From positions 1 to 44,441 of the forward strand of contig JACNJX010000070.1 in assembly GCA_014382345.1 (NCBI GenBank): DNA of 44,441 bases, read 5' to 3'. The notes below the pieces were generated by a model, which was not told the origin of the DNA, searched no databases, and saw only the letters and a program-made list of their open reading frames with translations. This stretch comes from Alphaproteobacteria bacterium. GTDB taxonomy: Bacteria > Pseudomonadota > Alphaproteobacteria > Rhodospirillales > Casp-alpha2. Below are positions 25,874 through 36,567 of this stretch, piece after piece; positions within the stretch are counted from its first letter, which is position 1, and each line of letters begins with the position of its first letter. Both the position numbers and the translations under genes were made by a program.

Positions 25874-26857
25874 ATGTCCTTAAAAATCGGCCCAGTCAGC
25901 CTGGATAGTCCCGTGATCCTGGCTCCGATGTCGGGGGTAACCGACATGCCGTTCCGCCGCCTGGTCAAGGGTTGCGGCGTCGGGCTCGTGGTGTCCGAGA
26001 TGATCGCCTCCAGGGCCATGGTCCACGCCGCCCGGAAAACCATGAAAATGGCCACCCATTGCGCCGACGAACAGCCCATCGCCGTGCAACTGGCCGGCTG
26101 CGAGCCGGACGTAATGGCCGAAGCCGCGCGCCTCAACGAAGACCGCGGCGCGTCGATCATCGACCTCAATCTGGGCTGCCCGGCAAAAAAAGTGACCAAC
26201 GGTTATGCCGGCTCTTCGCTGATGCGCGACGAGGCGCTGGCGGAGCGCATTTTCAAGACCGTGGTCGGCGCCGTTAAGGTTCCGGTATCCCTGAAAATGC
26301 GCACCGGCTGGGACGACGACAACCGCAACGCTCCGGAACTCGCCCGCATCGCCGAAGACTGCGGCATCCAGTCCATTGCCGTGCATGGCCGCACCCGGTG
26401 CCAGTTCTACAAGGGCCGGGCGGACTGGAAATTCATCCGCAAGGTTAAGGACGCCGTCGATATTCCCGTCTTCGCCAACGGCGACATCAACACCGTGGAT
26501 GACGCCCGCCAGGCCCTGGACGATTCCGGCGCCGACGGTGTCCTGGTCGGGCGCGGTACCTATGGCCGGCCCTGGTTTCCGAACCAAGTTCAGCATTTCC
26601 TGGCCACAGGCGAACGTTTGAACGACCCGTCTCTGACCGAGCAACTGGCGATCGTGCTCGAACATTATGAGTCCATGCAGGAGCATTACGGCCAGCCGGG
26701 TATGAAAATCGCCCGCAAACACCTTGGCTGGTATTCCAAAGGGCTGCCCAATTCCGCCGAATTCCGCTCCCTTGTCATGCGCGAAGCAGACCCGGACACA
26801 GTGAAAACCATGCTGCGCGAATTTTACAAGCCGATCATCGAAAGGGCGGCGGCCTGA
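25874..26857 (+). CDS. dusB: tRNA-dihydrouridine synthase DusB (NifR3-like)
   Basis: DusB is an FMN enzyme that reduces uridine to dihydrouridine in tRNA D-loops. The 327 residues show the TIM-barrel motifs: [59 protein letters not shown] with the catalytic cysteine, [25 protein letters not shown] and VFANGDI plus [14 protein letters not shown]. The old name nifR3 reflects its position before ntrB, seen here with the ntrB ATG starting immediately after the dusB stop. Confidence 0.96.
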   Translation: MSLKIGPVSLDSPVILAPMSGVTDMPFRRLVKGCGVGLVVSEMIASRAMVHAARKTMKMATHCADEQPIAVQLAGCEPDVMAEAARLNEDRGASIIDLNLGCPAKKVTNGYAGSSLMRDEALAERIFKTVVGAVKVPVSLKMRTGWDDDNRNAPELARIAEDCGIQSIAVHGRTRCQFYKGRADWKFIRKVKDAVDIPVFANGDINTVDDARQALDDSGADGVLVGRGTYGRPWFPNQVQHFLATGERLNDPSLTEQLAIVLEHYESMQEHYGQPGMKIARKHLGWYSKGLPNSAEFRSLVMREADPDTVKTMLREFYKPIIERAAA

Positions 26858-28000
26858 ATGAGCAAACCCGTAGTCGCCTTCCGCCACGATGACGGCGGCG
26901 AAAAAATTTCCGCTGATGGCATCCTGAATGCCCTGTCAGCGACGGTGGTCGTCCTCGATGCCGACGGCATCATCGTGCATGTCAACACCGCCGGCGAACA
27001 TTTTCTCCAGGGCGGCGCCGAATACCTGAAAGGCAAGGCTCTCCGCAGTCTTCTGCCGAACGACAACCCGGTGTTTTCCCTGATCGAACAGGTCCGCAAG
27101 GAAAGCTTCGCCATTTCCGAATACGGCGTAGACCTGGAATCGCCCCGCATTGGCCGCCATCTGGTCAATCTCCAGGCCGCGCCCATACCGGACGAGCCGG
27201 ATTTCATCGTCCTGACCATGCAACAGCGCACCATCGCCGACACCATCGACCGCCAGTTGACCCACCGGGGCGCGGCCCGTTCGGTAACCGCCATGGCCGC
27301 CATGCTGGCCCACGAAGTGAAAAACCCGTTGTCGGGGATTCGCGGCGCGGCGCAACTTCTTGAACAGAACGCAAAGCCCGACGACGCCAGCCTGACGACC
27401 TTGATTCGCGAGGAAACCGACCGCATTTGTGATCTGGTCGACCGCATGGAAGTGTTTTCCGACGCCGGTCCCCTGAAGCGGGACTCGGTCAACATCCATA
27501 TTGTTCTGGACCGGGTTATGCAACTGGCGAAAAACGGGTTTGGCCGCCACCTCCGATACGTCACCAATTTCGACCCGTCGCTTCCGCCGGTCCTCGGGCA
27601 TCGGGACCAGTTGATCCAGGTGTTTCTGAATTTGGTCAAGAACGCGGCCGAAGCGGCACCGGTGAAAGGCGGAGAAATCACCCTGGAAACGGCCTACCAG
27701 CACGGCGTACGATTTGCCGTGCCGGGAACCAGTTCCCGCATTCATCTGCCGCTCAGAATTAGCATCAAAGACAACGGCGAAGGTATTCCGGACGACATTA
27801 AAAGCTGCCTGTTCGATCCCTTCGTGACCTCTAAACCCCAGGGCACGGGGCTGGGGCTGGCCCTGGTCGCCAAGATCATCGGCGACCACGGCGGCGTCAT
27901 CGAATGTAACAGCATGCCTAAGCGAACCGAATTCCGAATCATGTTGCCCATGGCCGAAGAGCCCCAAACAGCGAATTCCGAATTAGAGACCGCCCCATGA
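26858..28000 (+). CDS. ntrB: Nitrogen regulation sensor histidine kinase NtrB (GlnL)
   Basis: NtrB is the cytosolic kinase/phosphatase that controls NtrC according to PII signalling. The 380-residue protein has an N-terminal PAS domain ([21 protein letters not shown]), the H-box [20 protein letters not shown] with phospho-His 152, the N-box [12 protein letters not shown], and G-boxes [18 protein letters not shown] and [12 protein letters not shown]. No membrane segment is present, as expected. It overlaps ntrC by ATGA, so the pair is translationally coupled. Confidence 0.96.
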   Translation: MSKPVVAFRHDDGGEKISADGILNALSATVVVLDADGIIVHVNTAGEHFLQGGAEYLKGKALRSLLPNDNPVFSLIEQVRKESFAISEYGVDLESPRIGRHLVNLQAAPIPDEPDFIVLTMQQRTIADTIDRQLTHRGAARSVTAMAAMLAHEVKNPLSGIRGAAQLLEQNAKPDDASLTTLIREETDRICDLVDRMEVFSDAGPLKRDSVNIHIVLDRVMQLAKNGFGRHLRYVTNFDPSLPPVLGHRDQLIQVFLNLVKNAAEAAPVKGGEITLETAYQHGVRFAVPGTSSRIHLPLRISIKDNGEGIPDDIKSCLFDPFVTSKPQGTGLGLALVAKIIGDHGGVIECNSMPKRTEFRIMLPMAEEPQTANSELETAP

Positions 28001-29433
28001 GCACCCCAACCATCCTGCTAGCCGATGATGACGCCGGCATCCGCACGGTGGTCAGTCAGGCCCTGGGCCGGGCGGGCTTTGAAGTCCGCGCCACCGGAAA
28101 CGCCACTACCCTGTGGCGCTGGGTCAGCGACGGAGACGGTGATCTGGTGATTACCGATGTCGTCATGCCAGACGAAAACGGGCTCGATCTTGTGCCCCGC
28201 ATCCGCAATATCCGCCCCGAGCTCCGCATCATCGTGATGAGCGCCCAAAACACGCTGCTCACCGCAGTCAAGGCGACGGAACGGGGCGCCTTCGAATATC
28301 TGCCCAAACCCTTCGATATCGATAAGCTGGTCAATGTCGTTCGGCGCGGCCTGGAAACGCCGCAGACGGAAGAGGCAACCTCCGTCATTGAAGAGGGTGA
28401 AGAAGCGCTGCCGCTGATCGGGCGCTCGCAGGTCATGCAGGATATTTACCGCACCCTGGCGCGCCTGATGGGATCCGATCTTTCCGTTATGGTGACCGGC
28501 GAATCCGGCACCGGCAAGGAGCTGGTCGCCCGCGCGCTGCATGATTACGGCAAACGCAATAACAAGCCCTTCGTCGCCGTCAACATGGCCGCTATCCCTA
28601 AAGAGCTGATCGAAAGCGAGCTGTTTGGTCATGAAAAAGGAGCCTTCACCGGGGCCCAGTCCCGTAACGTCGGGCGCTTCGAGCAGGCCGAAGGGGGAAC
28701 TCTGTTTCTTGACGAAATCGGCGACATGCCTGCCGACGCCCAGACCCGCCTGCTCCGGGTTCTTCAGGAGGGGGAGTTCACTACCGTCGGCGGCAACTCC
28801 CCGATCCAGTCCAATGTCCGCATCATCGCCGCCACCCACCATGATCTGAAAATGCTGATCCGCCAGGGTATTTTCCGCGAAGATCTTTTCTTTCGGCTCA
28901 ATGTGGTGCCGATCCGCCTGCCGCCGTTGCGCGAACGCACCGAGGACATTCCGGAACTTGTTCGCAGCTTCCTAGGCAGGGCCGCCGAAGAGGGTCTGCC
29001 CTGGAAAATCATCGACAACAACGCCATGGAACGGCTCAAGGTTCATTCCTGGCCGGGCAATGTGCGGGAACTGGAAAACCTCATCAAGCGACTGGCGGCG
29101 CTGTATTCTCACGAAGTCATCACCGTTGAAGATATCGACACCGAACTGGCGGAAACCACCTCCGCCGTCTCAACCACGGATGAAGAGGAGGGGCTTTCTA
29201 AAACGGTGGAGCAAAGGCTGGCTTCCTACTTTTCCGCTCACGACGATTCCCTGCCGGCGGCGGGCCTGTATCAGCGCGTCCTCCGGGAGGTGGAACGCCC
29301 CCTGATTAAGCTGACTCTACAGGCCACCCATGGCAATCAAATCAAGGCGGCCGAAGTTCTGGGCTTGAACAGGAATACGCTGAGAAAGAAAATCGGGGAA
29401 CTCAATATTCCGGTGATTCGCGGAGCAAAATGA
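27997..29433 (+). CDS. ntrC: Nitrogen regulation response regulator NtrC (sigma54 activator)
   Basis: NtrC activates sigma54 promoters for nitrogen assimilation when phosphorylated by NtrB. The receiver domain has [14 protein letters not shown] and phospho-acceptor Asp 54 in [11 protein letters not shown]. The AAA+ domain has Walker [16 protein letters not shown], the sigma54-contact loop GAFTGAQ, Walker [14 protein letters not shown] and the arginine-finger region. The C-terminal Fis-type helix-turn-helix is [19 protein letters not shown]. At 478 residues it is full length. It overlaps ntrY by ATGA. Confidence 0.97.
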   Translation: MSTPTILLADDDAGIRTVVSQALGRAGFEVRATGNATTLWRWVSDGDGDLVITDVVMPDENGLDLVPRIRNIRPELRIIVMSAQNTLLTAVKATERGAFEYLPKPFDIDKLVNVVRRGLETPQTEEATSVIEEGEEALPLIGRSQVMQDIYRTLARLMGSDLSVMVTGESGTGKELVARALHDYGKRNNKPFVAVNMAAIPKELIESELFGHEKGAFTGAQSRNVGRFEQAEGGTLFLDEIGDMPADAQTRLLRVLQEGEFTTVGGNSPIQSNVRIIAATHHDLKMLIRQGIFREDLFFRLNVVPIRLPPLRERTEDIPELVRSFLGRAAEEGLPWKIIDNNAMERLKVHSWPGNVRELENLIKRLAALYSHEVITVEDIDTELAETTSAVSTTDEEEGLSKTVEQRLASYFSAHDDSLPAAGLYQRVLREVERPLIKLTLQATHGNQIKAAEVLGLNRNTLRKKIGELNIPVIRGAK

Positions 29434-31739
29434 ACGATCAGATCACATTGATGGAACGCCTGAAGGGCTGGGCCGGCAATGAAGTCCTGCAGCGCAGGCT
29501 TGCCTATGTTCTGGTAATCGCCGCCGTAGCCGCCGGCATCGCCACCATCGCCATCATGGCAGGCGCGCTGCAGGCGAAGCTGGACATCAAGACCATCCTC
29601 AATCTGATTTACCTGGACGGCATTATCCTTTTGCTACTGGGCCTGGTCATCGCCTGGCGGCTGGTCTCTGTGTGGCAGGAGCGCAGAAGCGGGCAGGCTG
29701 GGGCGGGACTGCATGTCCGGCTGGTGATGCTGTTCGGTCTTGTCGCCGTGACCCCAGCCATTCTGGTGGCCGTGTTTTCGGCGGTGTTTATCAACTATGG
29801 ACTGGAGGCATGGTTCAACCAGCAGGTCGCCACCACCATCAATCAATCCCGCGTCGTCGCCGACGCCTACCTCCAGGAACACCGGAAAAATATTCAGGCC
29901 GATGCGTTCGCCATCGCCGGCGACCTGAATTTCAACGCTCCCCTGGTGAGCAATAACCCCCGCCAATTGAACCAGATTTTGTCCCGCCACGCCGCGCTTA
30001 GAGGATTGTCGGAAGCCCTGGTGATTGACAGGTCCGGCCGCATTCTGGCGCGCTCGGAATTCAGCCTTTCGGTGAGAGCCTATAAAGTTTCAGGCGATGT
30101 TTTGAAAGACGCAAGCCAGGGGAGGATCACGATCCTGAGCGCCGACTCCGAAGGCCGGATCCGCGCCTTCGTCCGGCTCCAGAGCTTTGTCGATGCGTTT
30201 TTGCTGATTGAGCGTTTCGTCGACCCTAAGGTCATCAGCCACGTCAAACGAATCAAGGAACTGGTCGGTCGCTATCAAGCCATGAAAAAAGAGCGCGGCG
30301 GTATCCAGATCAGCTTTGTCATGATCTTCATCGTTGTCTCCGTGTTGCTCTTGTTGGCCGCCGTTTGGATCGGCCTGACGGTGGCGACACAAATGGCGAG
30401 GCCAATTAGTTCCCTGATTACGGCGGCGGAAAACGTCAGTAAGGGCAATCTGGACACCCAGGTCGACACCACCGACAGCACCGATGAAATCAGCACACTT
30501 GGCCGCACCTTCAACGCCATGACCGCGCAATTGAAAACGACCCAGCATGGCCTGATGGAAGCCAATCGCCAGATCGACGAACGCCGCCGGTTTACGGAAA
30601 CGGTGCTGGCCGGTGTCTCTGCCGGCGTGATCGGTCTCGACGCCGAAGGCCGGGTCCATCTTCCCAACCGCTCGGCTTCGCTTCTCCTGGGCACGGATAT
30701 GGAACAGTCCATCGGAGACATGCTCGAAGACGCGGTGCCCGAAATGGGCGAACTCCTCTCAAAGGTCAAGCAACGGCCAGGGCTTACCCATCAGGCGGAA
30801 ATCAAAGTTTCCCGGGATGGCCAGTTTCACACCCTCATGGTTTCGGCAGCGGCTGAAAAACTGAAAGGCCAGGTGATCGGCTATGTTGTCACCTTCGACG
30901 ATGTGACCGATCTTCTGTCCGCCCAGCGCAAGGCAGCCTGGTCCGACGTGGCCCGGCGCATCGCGCACGAAATCAAGAATCCGCTGACCCCCATCCAGTT
31001 GTCGGCGGAACGGCTGAAACGGAAGTACTTGAAGGAAATCGTGAGCGATCCCGAAACCTTCACCAGTTGCACCGATACCATCATCCGTCAGGTCGAGGAC
31101 CTGCACCGCATGGTCGACGAATTCTCGTCCTTTGCCAGAATGCCGCAATTATCCCTAAGGGATGAAAATCTTTCGGAAATCTGCCGCCAGGCCCTGTCCC
31201 TAGAGCACAACCGCCACCCGGACATAGACTATGTTTCCGAGCTTCCCGATGAAAACGTCATGCTCTATTGCGATCACCGCCAAGTGTCCCGCGCCCTGAC
31301 CAATCTTCTGAAGAATGGCGCCGAGTCCATCACCGGCAAGAAAATGGAAACGGACGATCCCGATTACAAGGGCCGCATCATTTTAGGCCTTGATACCGGT
31401 GCCGGGACAGGTGGTGCGGACGAAGAGAGGGAAGCGCCCCCGGTGACCATCGTAATCCGTGATAACGGAAAGGGCCTGCCGGAGCAGGACCGCGAAAGCC
31501 TGACCGAACCCTATGTCACGACCCGCACCAAAGGCACCGGCCTCGGCCTTGCCATCGTCAAGAAAATCATGGAAGACCATAATGGTCATTTGGCTCTTGC
31601 AGATGATAAGGAAGGCGGCGCGATGATCTCTCTGGTTTTTCCGCCCATGGCTAAACCGGTCGGCGAGAAAGCCCAACAAGATGCTGCAGAGGAAGACCCC
31701 ATGACAGTCGCCACCAGTCTTGTCGGCCGGGAACTTTGA
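29430..31739 (+). CDS. ntrY: Membrane sensor histidine kinase NtrY
   Basis: NtrY is the membrane-bound partner of NtrX, connected with nitrogen, redox and envelope control in alphaproteobacteria. The 769-residue product has three N-terminal membrane segments (about residues 20-45, 50-75 and 88-115), a periplasmic region and a fourth segment [20 protein letters not shown] leading into a HAMP domain ([22 protein letters not shown]). PAS, the H-box [22 protein letters not shown] (His 513), [17 protein letters not shown] and [12 protein letters not shown] follow. It starts within the ntrC stop and ends ten bases before ntrX. Confidence 0.96.
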   Translation: MNDQITLMERLKGWAGNEVLQRRLAYVLVIAAVAAGIATIAIMAGALQAKLDIKTILNLIYLDGIILLLLGLVIAWRLVSVWQERRSGQAGAGLHVRLVMLFGLVAVTPAILVAVFSAVFINYGLEAWFNQQVATTINQSRVVADAYLQEHRKNIQADAFAIAGDLNFNAPLVSNNPRQLNQILSRHAALRGLSEALVIDRSGRILARSEFSLSVRAYKVSGDVLKDASQGRITILSADSEGRIRAFVRLQSFVDAFLLIERFVDPKVISHVKRIKELVGRYQAMKKERGGIQISFVMIFIVVSVLLLLAAVWIGLTVATQMARPISSLITAAENVSKGNLDTQVDTTDSTDEISTLGRTFNAMTAQLKTTQHGLMEANRQIDERRRFTETVLAGVSAGVIGLDAEGRVHLPNRSASLLLGTDMEQSIGDMLEDAVPEMGELLSKVKQRPGLTHQAEIKVSRDGQFHTLMVSAAAEKLKGQVIGYVVTFDDVTDLLSAQRKAAWSDVARRIAHEIKNPLTPIQLSAERLKRKYLKEIVSDPETFTSCTDTIIRQVEDLHRMVDEFSSFARMPQLSLRDENLSEICRQALSLEHNRHPDIDYVSELPDENVMLYCDHRQVSRALTNLLKNGAESITGKKMETDDPDYKGRIILGLDTGAGTGGADEEREAPPVTIVIRDNGKGLPEQDRESLTEPYVTTRTKGTGLGLAIVKKIMEDHNGHLALADDKEGGAMISLVFPPMAKPVGEKAQQDAAEEDPMTVATSLVGREL

Positions 31740-31749
31740 GGGTAACGGC

Positions 31750-33141
31750 ATGGCTAATGAAATTCTGATCGTCGATGATGAGGCCGATATCCGGGTTCTG
31801 ACGGCGGGGATTCTACAGGATGAAGGCTTTCAAACCCGGGAAGCCGCCAACAGCACCGAAGCCCTGGCCGCCGTCGAGTCCCGGCGTCCCAATCTTGTAC
31901 TGCTGGACATCTGGCTTCAGGGCAGCGACCTGGATGGCCTGGGTATTCTCAAGGCCCTGAAAAAGGACCATCCGACGATTCCCGTCCTGATGATGAGCGG
32001 CCACGGCACCGTTGAAACGGCGGTCACGGCGCTGCAGGACGGGGCCTATGATTTTATCGAGAAACCCTTCAAGGCCGATCGCCTGATCCTTCTGGTGGAA
32101 CGCGCCATCGAGACCGACCATCTACGGCGCGAGAATGAGGAACTGCGCCTGCGCGCTGGCACAGCCAACGAATTGATCGGAGTTTCCCAAGCCGCCCGCG
32201 ACATGCGCCAGGCCATTGAGCGCATCGCGCCCTCCAACAGCCGGGTTTTGATTACCGGCCCTGCCGGGTCGGGCAAGGAAGTCGTCGCCCGCATGCTGCA
32301 CGGCCAGTCCCACCGGGCCGAAGGACCGTTCGTGGTGGTCAACTGCGCGACCATGTCGCCGGATCGTTTCGAGATGGAGCTTTTCGGCTCGGAAAACCCC
32401 ATTGGCGACAGCGAAACTCCGCAAAAGGTCGGGACCTTTGAAGCCGCCCATAACGGAACCCTTTTTCTCGATGAAGTCGCCGACATGCCTCTGGAAACCC
32501 AGGGTAAAATCGTTCGTGTCCTGCAGGAACAGGTTTTCGAACGCGTCGGCGGCGCCACCCGGGTCGAGGTCGATGTCCGCGTAATGGCGGCCTCGACCGC
32601 TGATCTGGTTGAGGAAATTAGCGCCGGGAACTTCCGGGAGGACTTTTTCTACCGCCTCAACGTGGTGCCCCTTGAGGTCGTGCCCCTGAAACACAAACTG
32701 GATGACATCCCGCCGCTGGCCGAACATTTCATGGAACAAGCCGCCCGGGCGACGGGACAGCCCGCGCGCACCATCGGCAAGGATGCGCTGACGATGTTGC
32801 AGGCTTATTCCTGGCCCGGCAATGTCCGCGAACTCAAAAACGTCATCGAGCGCCTGTTGATTATGGCCTCGGGCGATGCCGCCAGTCCCATCAGCGCCGA
32901 TATGCTGCCGCCTGAAATCAATGCCGACGCGCCGGTCGGCGGAAGCCTGGAAACCAGCATGGAGATCATGGGGTTGCCGCTTCGCGATGCACGGGAAATT
33001 TTCGAGAGGGAATATCTTGTGGCGCAAGTGACCCGTTTCGGCGGTAATATATCGAAGACCGCCGAATTTATCGGCATGGAGCGGTCCGCCCTGCACCGCA
33101 AACTCAAATCGCTCGGCGTTCGCAGCGAAGATCGACAATAA
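31750..33141 (+). CDS. ntrX: Response regulator NtrX
   Basis: NtrX is the response regulator partner of NtrY. The receiver shows ILIVDDEADIRVL and Asp 53 in LVLLDIWLQG. The AAA+ domain has Walker A TGPAGSGKEVVARMLH and Walker B GTLFLDEVADMP. The GAFTGA loop that contacts sigma54 is missing; MELFGSENPIGDSETPQKVG stands in its place. This is usual for alphaproteobacterial NtrX and suggests it does not activate sigma54 in the classical way. The C-terminal Fis-type helix-turn-helix is NISKTAEFIGMERSALHRKL. ATG 31750 with GAGGG before it gives 463 residues. Confidence 0.95.
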   Translation: MANEILIVDDEADIRVLTAGILQDEGFQTREAANSTEALAAVESRRPNLVLLDIWLQGSDLDGLGILKALKKDHPTIPVLMMSGHGTVETAVTALQDGAYDFIEKPFKADRLILLVERAIETDHLRRENEELRLRAGTANELIGVSQAARDMRQAIERIAPSNSRVLITGPAGSGKEVVARMLHGQSHRAEGPFVVVNCATMSPDRFEMELFGSENPIGDSETPQKVGTFEAAHNGTLFLDEVADMPLETQGKIVRVLQEQVFERVGGATRVEVDVRVMAASTADLVEEISAGNFREDFFYRLNVVPLEVVPLKHKLDDIPPLAEHFMEQAARATGQPARTIGKDALTMLQAYSWPGNVRELKNVIERLLIMASGDAASPISADMLPPEINADAPVGGSLETSMEIMGLPLRDAREIFEREYLVAQVTRFGGNISKTAEFIGMERSALHRKLKSLGVRSEDRQ

Positions 33142-33153
33142 GGTTCTAGACCC

Positions 33154-34530
33154 ATGAAAGTTATTGTTTGCGGCGCCGGTCAGGTCGGATTCAGCATCGC
33201 CCGCCACCTTGCCCTTGAAAGCAACGACGTGACGGTCATTGATCAGAATCCGGAACTGGTGCGGCGCGTCAGCGATACCCTGGATGCCAACGGCGTCGTC
33301 GGCCATGCCTCAAACCCGGATATTCTTGAGCAAGCCGGGATCGGCAACGCCGACATGATTATCGCGGTTACCTACGCCGATGAGGTCAACATGGTCGCCT
33401 GTCAGGTGGCCCATTCGCTGTTCGACGTACCGACCAAAATTGCCCGGGTCCGGCAGCAAAGTTATTTGCAGCCGATTTACGCCAATCTGTTTTCCCGCGA
33501 CCACCTGCCCATCGACGTGATTATTTCTCCGGAAATCGAAGTCGCCCGCGCGGTCACACGCCGCCTTCAGGTTCCCGGCGCCTTTGAAATGATCCCGCTG
33601 GTCGACGACAAAGTGAAGCTCATCGGTGTGCGTTGCGATGAAACCTGTCCCTTGGTCAACACGCCGCTACGCCAACTGACCCAGCTTTTCCCGGAACTCA
33701 ATATCGTCATCGTCGGCCTGATGCGCGATGGCACCCCCATCGTACCCACGGCGGATGACCAGATGCTGCCCGGCGACGAGGTTTATTTCGTCGTCGACAG
33801 CGAGCAGGTCTCTCGCGCCATGGCGGCCTTCGGTCACGAAGAAGATGAAGCCCGGCGTCTGGTGATTTTCGGCGGTGGCAACATCGGTCTATTCCTGGCC
33901 CAGGAGATCGAAAGAAACCATGACTGGGTAAAAGCCAAGATTGTCGAGTCCGACAAGCAACGCGCCGAACTTATTTCCGGAATGCTGGAACGGACCATGA
34001 TTATCAACGGCGATGTCCTCGACCCGGAAATCCTGGAAGAGGCCAACATCCCCATGACCGAGGCCGTCGTCGCCGTCACCAATGACGACGAGACCAACAT
34101 TCTGGCCTCGTTGCTGGCCAAGCAAAGCGGTTGCGAACGGGCCATCACCCTGATCAACACCGCCAACTATGAGCCGCTGATTAGTTCGCTCGGCATCGAC
34201 GTCGTGGTCAGCCCACGCAACATCACGGTTTCCACAATCCTGCAATACGTGCGGCGCGGACGCATTCATTCCGTCCATACGCTTAGGGAAGGGTTCGGTG
34301 AGTTGATCGAAGCCGAAGCCCTGGAAACGTCCGATCTGGTCGGCAAGCCCTTGAAAGAGGTCAAACTGCCGCCCGGCGTCATGCTCGGCGCCATCGTCCG
34401 GGATGGCAAAATGATCTGCCCGCGCGGCTCCACGGTGGTTCAGGCCAAGGACCGGGTGGTTCTGTTCGCGTCTGAAGATGTCATCCGCCAAGTCGAAAAA
34501 ATCTTTTCCGTTCAGCTTGAATATTTTTAG
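33154..34530 (+). CDS. trkA: Trk potassium uptake system, NAD-binding regulatory protein TrkA
   Basis: TrkA is the peripheral cytoplasmic subunit that gates the Trk potassium channel. It contains two RCK units. The first Rossmann motif is VIVCGAGQVGFSIARHLA with ISPEIEVARAVTRRLQVPGAF after it; the second is LVIFGGGNIGLFLAQEIE with VVAVTNDDETNILASLLAK. RCK-C regions follow each (GVRCDETCPLVNTPLRQL; ETSDLVGKPLKEVKLPPG). At 458 residues it is full length. It is 12 bases after ntrX, part of the conserved ntrYX-trkA order. The TrkH/G channel gene is not in the window. Confidence 0.96.
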   Translation: MKVIVCGAGQVGFSIARHLALESNDVTVIDQNPELVRRVSDTLDANGVVGHASNPDILEQAGIGNADMIIAVTYADEVNMVACQVAHSLFDVPTKIARVRQQSYLQPIYANLFSRDHLPIDVIISPEIEVARAVTRRLQVPGAFEMIPLVDDKVKLIGVRCDETCPLVNTPLRQLTQLFPELNIVIVGLMRDGTPIVPTADDQMLPGDEVYFVVDSEQVSRAMAAFGHEEDEARRLVIFGGGNIGLFLAQEIERNHDWVKAKIVESDKQRAELISGMLERTMIINGDVLDPEILEEANIPMTEAVVAVTNDDETNILASLLAKQSGCERAITLINTANYEPLISSLGIDVVVSPRNITVSTILQYVRRGRIHSVHTLREGFGELIEAEALETSDLVGKPLKEVKLPPGVMLGAIVRDGKMICPRGSTVVQAKDRVVLFASEDVIRQVEKIFSVQLEYF

Positions 34531-34537
34531 GGCCGCC

Positions 34538-35419
34538 ATGTCTCGCATCGCCTATGTCAACGGCCAGTACGTGCCGCATAACGAAGCCGCCGTTCATATC
34601 GAAGACCGGGGCTATCAATTCGCCGACGGCGTCTACGAGGTGTTTGCCGTTCACGGCGGCAAAATGATCGGAGAAAAGGGGCATCTGGACCGACTGGCCC
34701 ATTCTTTGAGAGAATTGCGCATCGACTGGCCCGTGTCGCGCCGCGTGCTTGGTGTCCTGACAAGGGAAGTCGCGCGCCGCAACCGGGTGCGGGACGGGCT
34801 TGTCTATCTGCAGATCACCCGTGGCGTCGCCCGCCGCGACCATCCGTTTCCGGAAAATGCCGAAAGCGCCCTGGTGCTCACCGCGCGGCGAGCGCCACCG
34901 CTGGACAAAGAGGCGCTCCGCCAGGGCGTCAGCGTCATCACGCTTCCCGACATCCGCTGGAAACGCCACGACATCAAATCCGTCGCCCTGTTGCCGAATA
35001 TCCTCGGCAAACAACAGGCGCGCGAAGCCGGAGCTTATGAAGCCTGGCTGGTCAATGACGATGGTATGGTCACCGAAGGCACGTCGTCGAACGCCTGGAT
35101 CGTCACCAAGGACGGAGAACTGGTCACCCACAACACGTCTCACGCCATCCTCAACGGCATCACGCGCTTGTCGGTTCTGGAAGCCGCCGACGAAGCGGGC
35201 GTAAAATTCTCTGAACGGCCGTTTTCCGTCGATGAAGCCCTGTCGGCGAAAGAAGCCTTTGTCACCAGTTCGTCTTCACACGTGAAGGCGGTCACCGTCA
35301 TCGACGGCAAACCCGTCGGTAATGGTCATATCGGCGAGTTGACGAGCCGGATGCTGGACCTCTACGTCGATTTCATCGAAGGCAAGGGCGGCCCGCAAAA
35401 GACCGATACTTGGAACTAA
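34538..35419 (+). CDS. dat: D-amino-acid (D-alanine) transaminase, class IV
   Basis: A fold-IV PLP aminotransferase, most similar in pattern to D-alanine transaminases that make D-glutamate or D-alanine for peptidoglycan. The start YVNGQYVPHNEAAVHIEDRG and FADGVYEVFAVH is diagnostic. The PLP lysine is residue 147 in RWKRHDIKSVALLPNIL and the phosphate-binding motif is TEGTSSNAWIV. ATG 34538 gives 293 residues and lies seven bases after trkA. A branched-chain aminotransferase role is less likely because the RxHDIKS lysine context is Dat-like, but specificity is not provable here. Confidence 0.9.
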   Translation: MSRIAYVNGQYVPHNEAAVHIEDRGYQFADGVYEVFAVHGGKMIGEKGHLDRLAHSLRELRIDWPVSRRVLGVLTREVARRNRVRDGLVYLQITRGVARRDHPFPENAESALVLTARRAPPLDKEALRQGVSVITLPDIRWKRHDIKSVALLPNILGKQQAREAGAYEAWLVNDDGMVTEGTSSNAWIVTKDGELVTHNTSHAILNGITRLSVLEAADEAGVKFSERPFSVDEALSAKEAFVTSSSSHVKAVTVIDGKPVGNGHIGELTSRMLDLYVDFIEGKGGPQKTDTWN

Positions 35420-35436
35420 CCCGGGAACCAGCCCCC

Positions 35437-36108
35437 TTGAAGCAAGATATCTTGAAAGCCAATGGCAGGCCCCGCGCCATCCTGTTCGACTGGGACAATA
35501 CCCTGGTCGATTCCTGGCCGACCATCCTTGATGCCCTGAACACCACCTTTGACGCCTTCGACATGGCTCCTTGGAGCATGGATGAGGCGCGCGTGCGGGT
35601 CCGGAAATCCATGCGCGACAGTTTTCCCGCCCTGTTCGGCGACAAATGGCGGGACGCCGGCGAGGTGTTCTATGAACGCTACGCCGCCATTCATGTGGAA
35701 AGGCTGACGCCCCTGTCCGGTGCCGAAACCATGTTGCAGGCCTTCTACGAAGCCGGAATTCCTCTTGCCGTGGTCAGCAACAAAAAGGGCAATTACCTGC
35801 GCGAAGAAGCCCGGCACCTGGGATGGGACCGGTTTTTCGGCGCTTTGATCGGCGCGCTGGACGCGGAAAACGACAAACCCCACCCGAAGCCCGTTGATAT
35901 GGCGCTTGCCCCAATCGGCATCGAAAGGGGGCCCGATGTCTGGTTCGCAGGCGATGCGGATATTGACCTGGAATGCGCACACAACGCCGGCCTAACCCCG
36001 ATCCTTATCCGCGAACACGCACCCGGCGCGGATGAAATGAAAGACCATCCCCCGGCCCGGCATTTCCCGGACTGCGATGCACTTTGCAAGTTTGTTTTTA
36101 ATCTGTAA
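35437..36108 (+). CDS. HAD-superfamily phosphatase, phosphoglycolate phosphatase-like
   Basis: A 223-residue haloacid-dehalogenase hydrolase with motif I ILFDWDNTLVDSWPTI (nucleophile and acid Asp), motif II VVSNKKG, motif III lysine in DKPHPKP and motif IV GDADIDLECAHNAGL. A helical cap sits after motif I, as in Gph and related phosphatases. The substrate is not determinable. No ATG is available near the start; TTG 35437 has GGGAA nine bases before it and is preferred over an in-frame TTG at 35410. It lies in the dat-hfq interval. Confidence 0.87.
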   Translation: MKQDILKANGRPRAILFDWDNTLVDSWPTILDALNTTFDAFDMAPWSMDEARVRVRKSMRDSFPALFGDKWRDAGEVFYERYAAIHVERLTPLSGAETMLQAFYEAGIPLAVVSNKKGNYLREEARHLGWDRFFGALIGALDAENDKPHPKPVDMALAPIGIERGPDVWFAGDADIDLECAHNAGLTPILIREHAPGADEMKDHPPARHFPDCDALCKFVFNL

Positions 36109-36199
36109 GATTATTTTCACTTAGGGACTTTCCGGTCGAAACGGCCGAAAAGGCAAGGGGAAGTGTCGAATAAATCATAAGCTTTTGAAATACAGGGAG

Positions 36200-36233
36200 A
36201 AACCCGCGGTCCATCCCCTGATCGACCGGGTTT
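36200..36233 (+). promoter_or_regulatory. Hairpin in the hfq leader
   Basis: AAACCC (36200-36205) and GGTC (36208-36211) pair with GACC (36224-36227) and GGGTTT (36228-36233), a ten-pair stem with a two-base bulge. It ends 24 bases before the hfq ATG and just before an A-rich stretch and the AAAGGGGGTGA ribosome-binding site. It could be an attenuator or an autoregulatory Hfq site (the adjoining A-rich run is a typical Hfq contact); this is inferred. Confidence 0.35.
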
Positions 36234-36257
36234 AAAAAAATAAAGGGGGTGACAATC

Positions 36258-36524
36258 ATGTCGTCCGATAAGTCGCAAAACGTGCAAGACGTGTTTCTGA
36301 ATCACATCCGGAAACAAAAAACGCCTGTGACAATATTTCTGGTCAACGGGGTTAAACTTCAGGGAATCGTTACCTGGTTCGACAATTTTTCGGTTTTGTT
36401 GCGCAGGGACGGTCATACCCAGCTTGTCTATAAACATGCCATTTCGACGGTCATGCCTTCGGTTCCGGTCCAGCTTTTTGAACCGGAAAAAGAAGGTATC
36501 GAAGACGAAGAGGCCGAGGTATAG
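36258..36524 (+). CDS. hfq: RNA-binding chaperone Hfq
   Basis: Hfq is the hexameric Sm-like protein that promotes sRNA-mRNA pairing. The 88-residue product has the Sm1 region [40 protein letters not shown] and the Sm2 motif [11 protein letters not shown], followed by an acidic tail [17 protein letters not shown] 36258 follows a strong AAAGGGGGTGA; a GTG at 36249 is also in frame. It is followed by hflX, the standard order. Confidence 0.97.
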   Translation: MSSDKSQNVQDVFLNHIRKQKTPVTIFLVNGVKLQGIVTWFDNFSVLLRRDGHTQLVYKHAISTVMPSVPVQLFEPEKEGIEDEEAEV

Positions 36525-36567
36525 GCCCGACCATGAGGCCTGACTTGGGGCTTACCTGGGGCCCAAA

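Noticed and set aside
31900-32560. NtrX treated as a normal sigma54 activator
   Set aside because: The GAFTGA loop is absent, so that annotation would be misleading.
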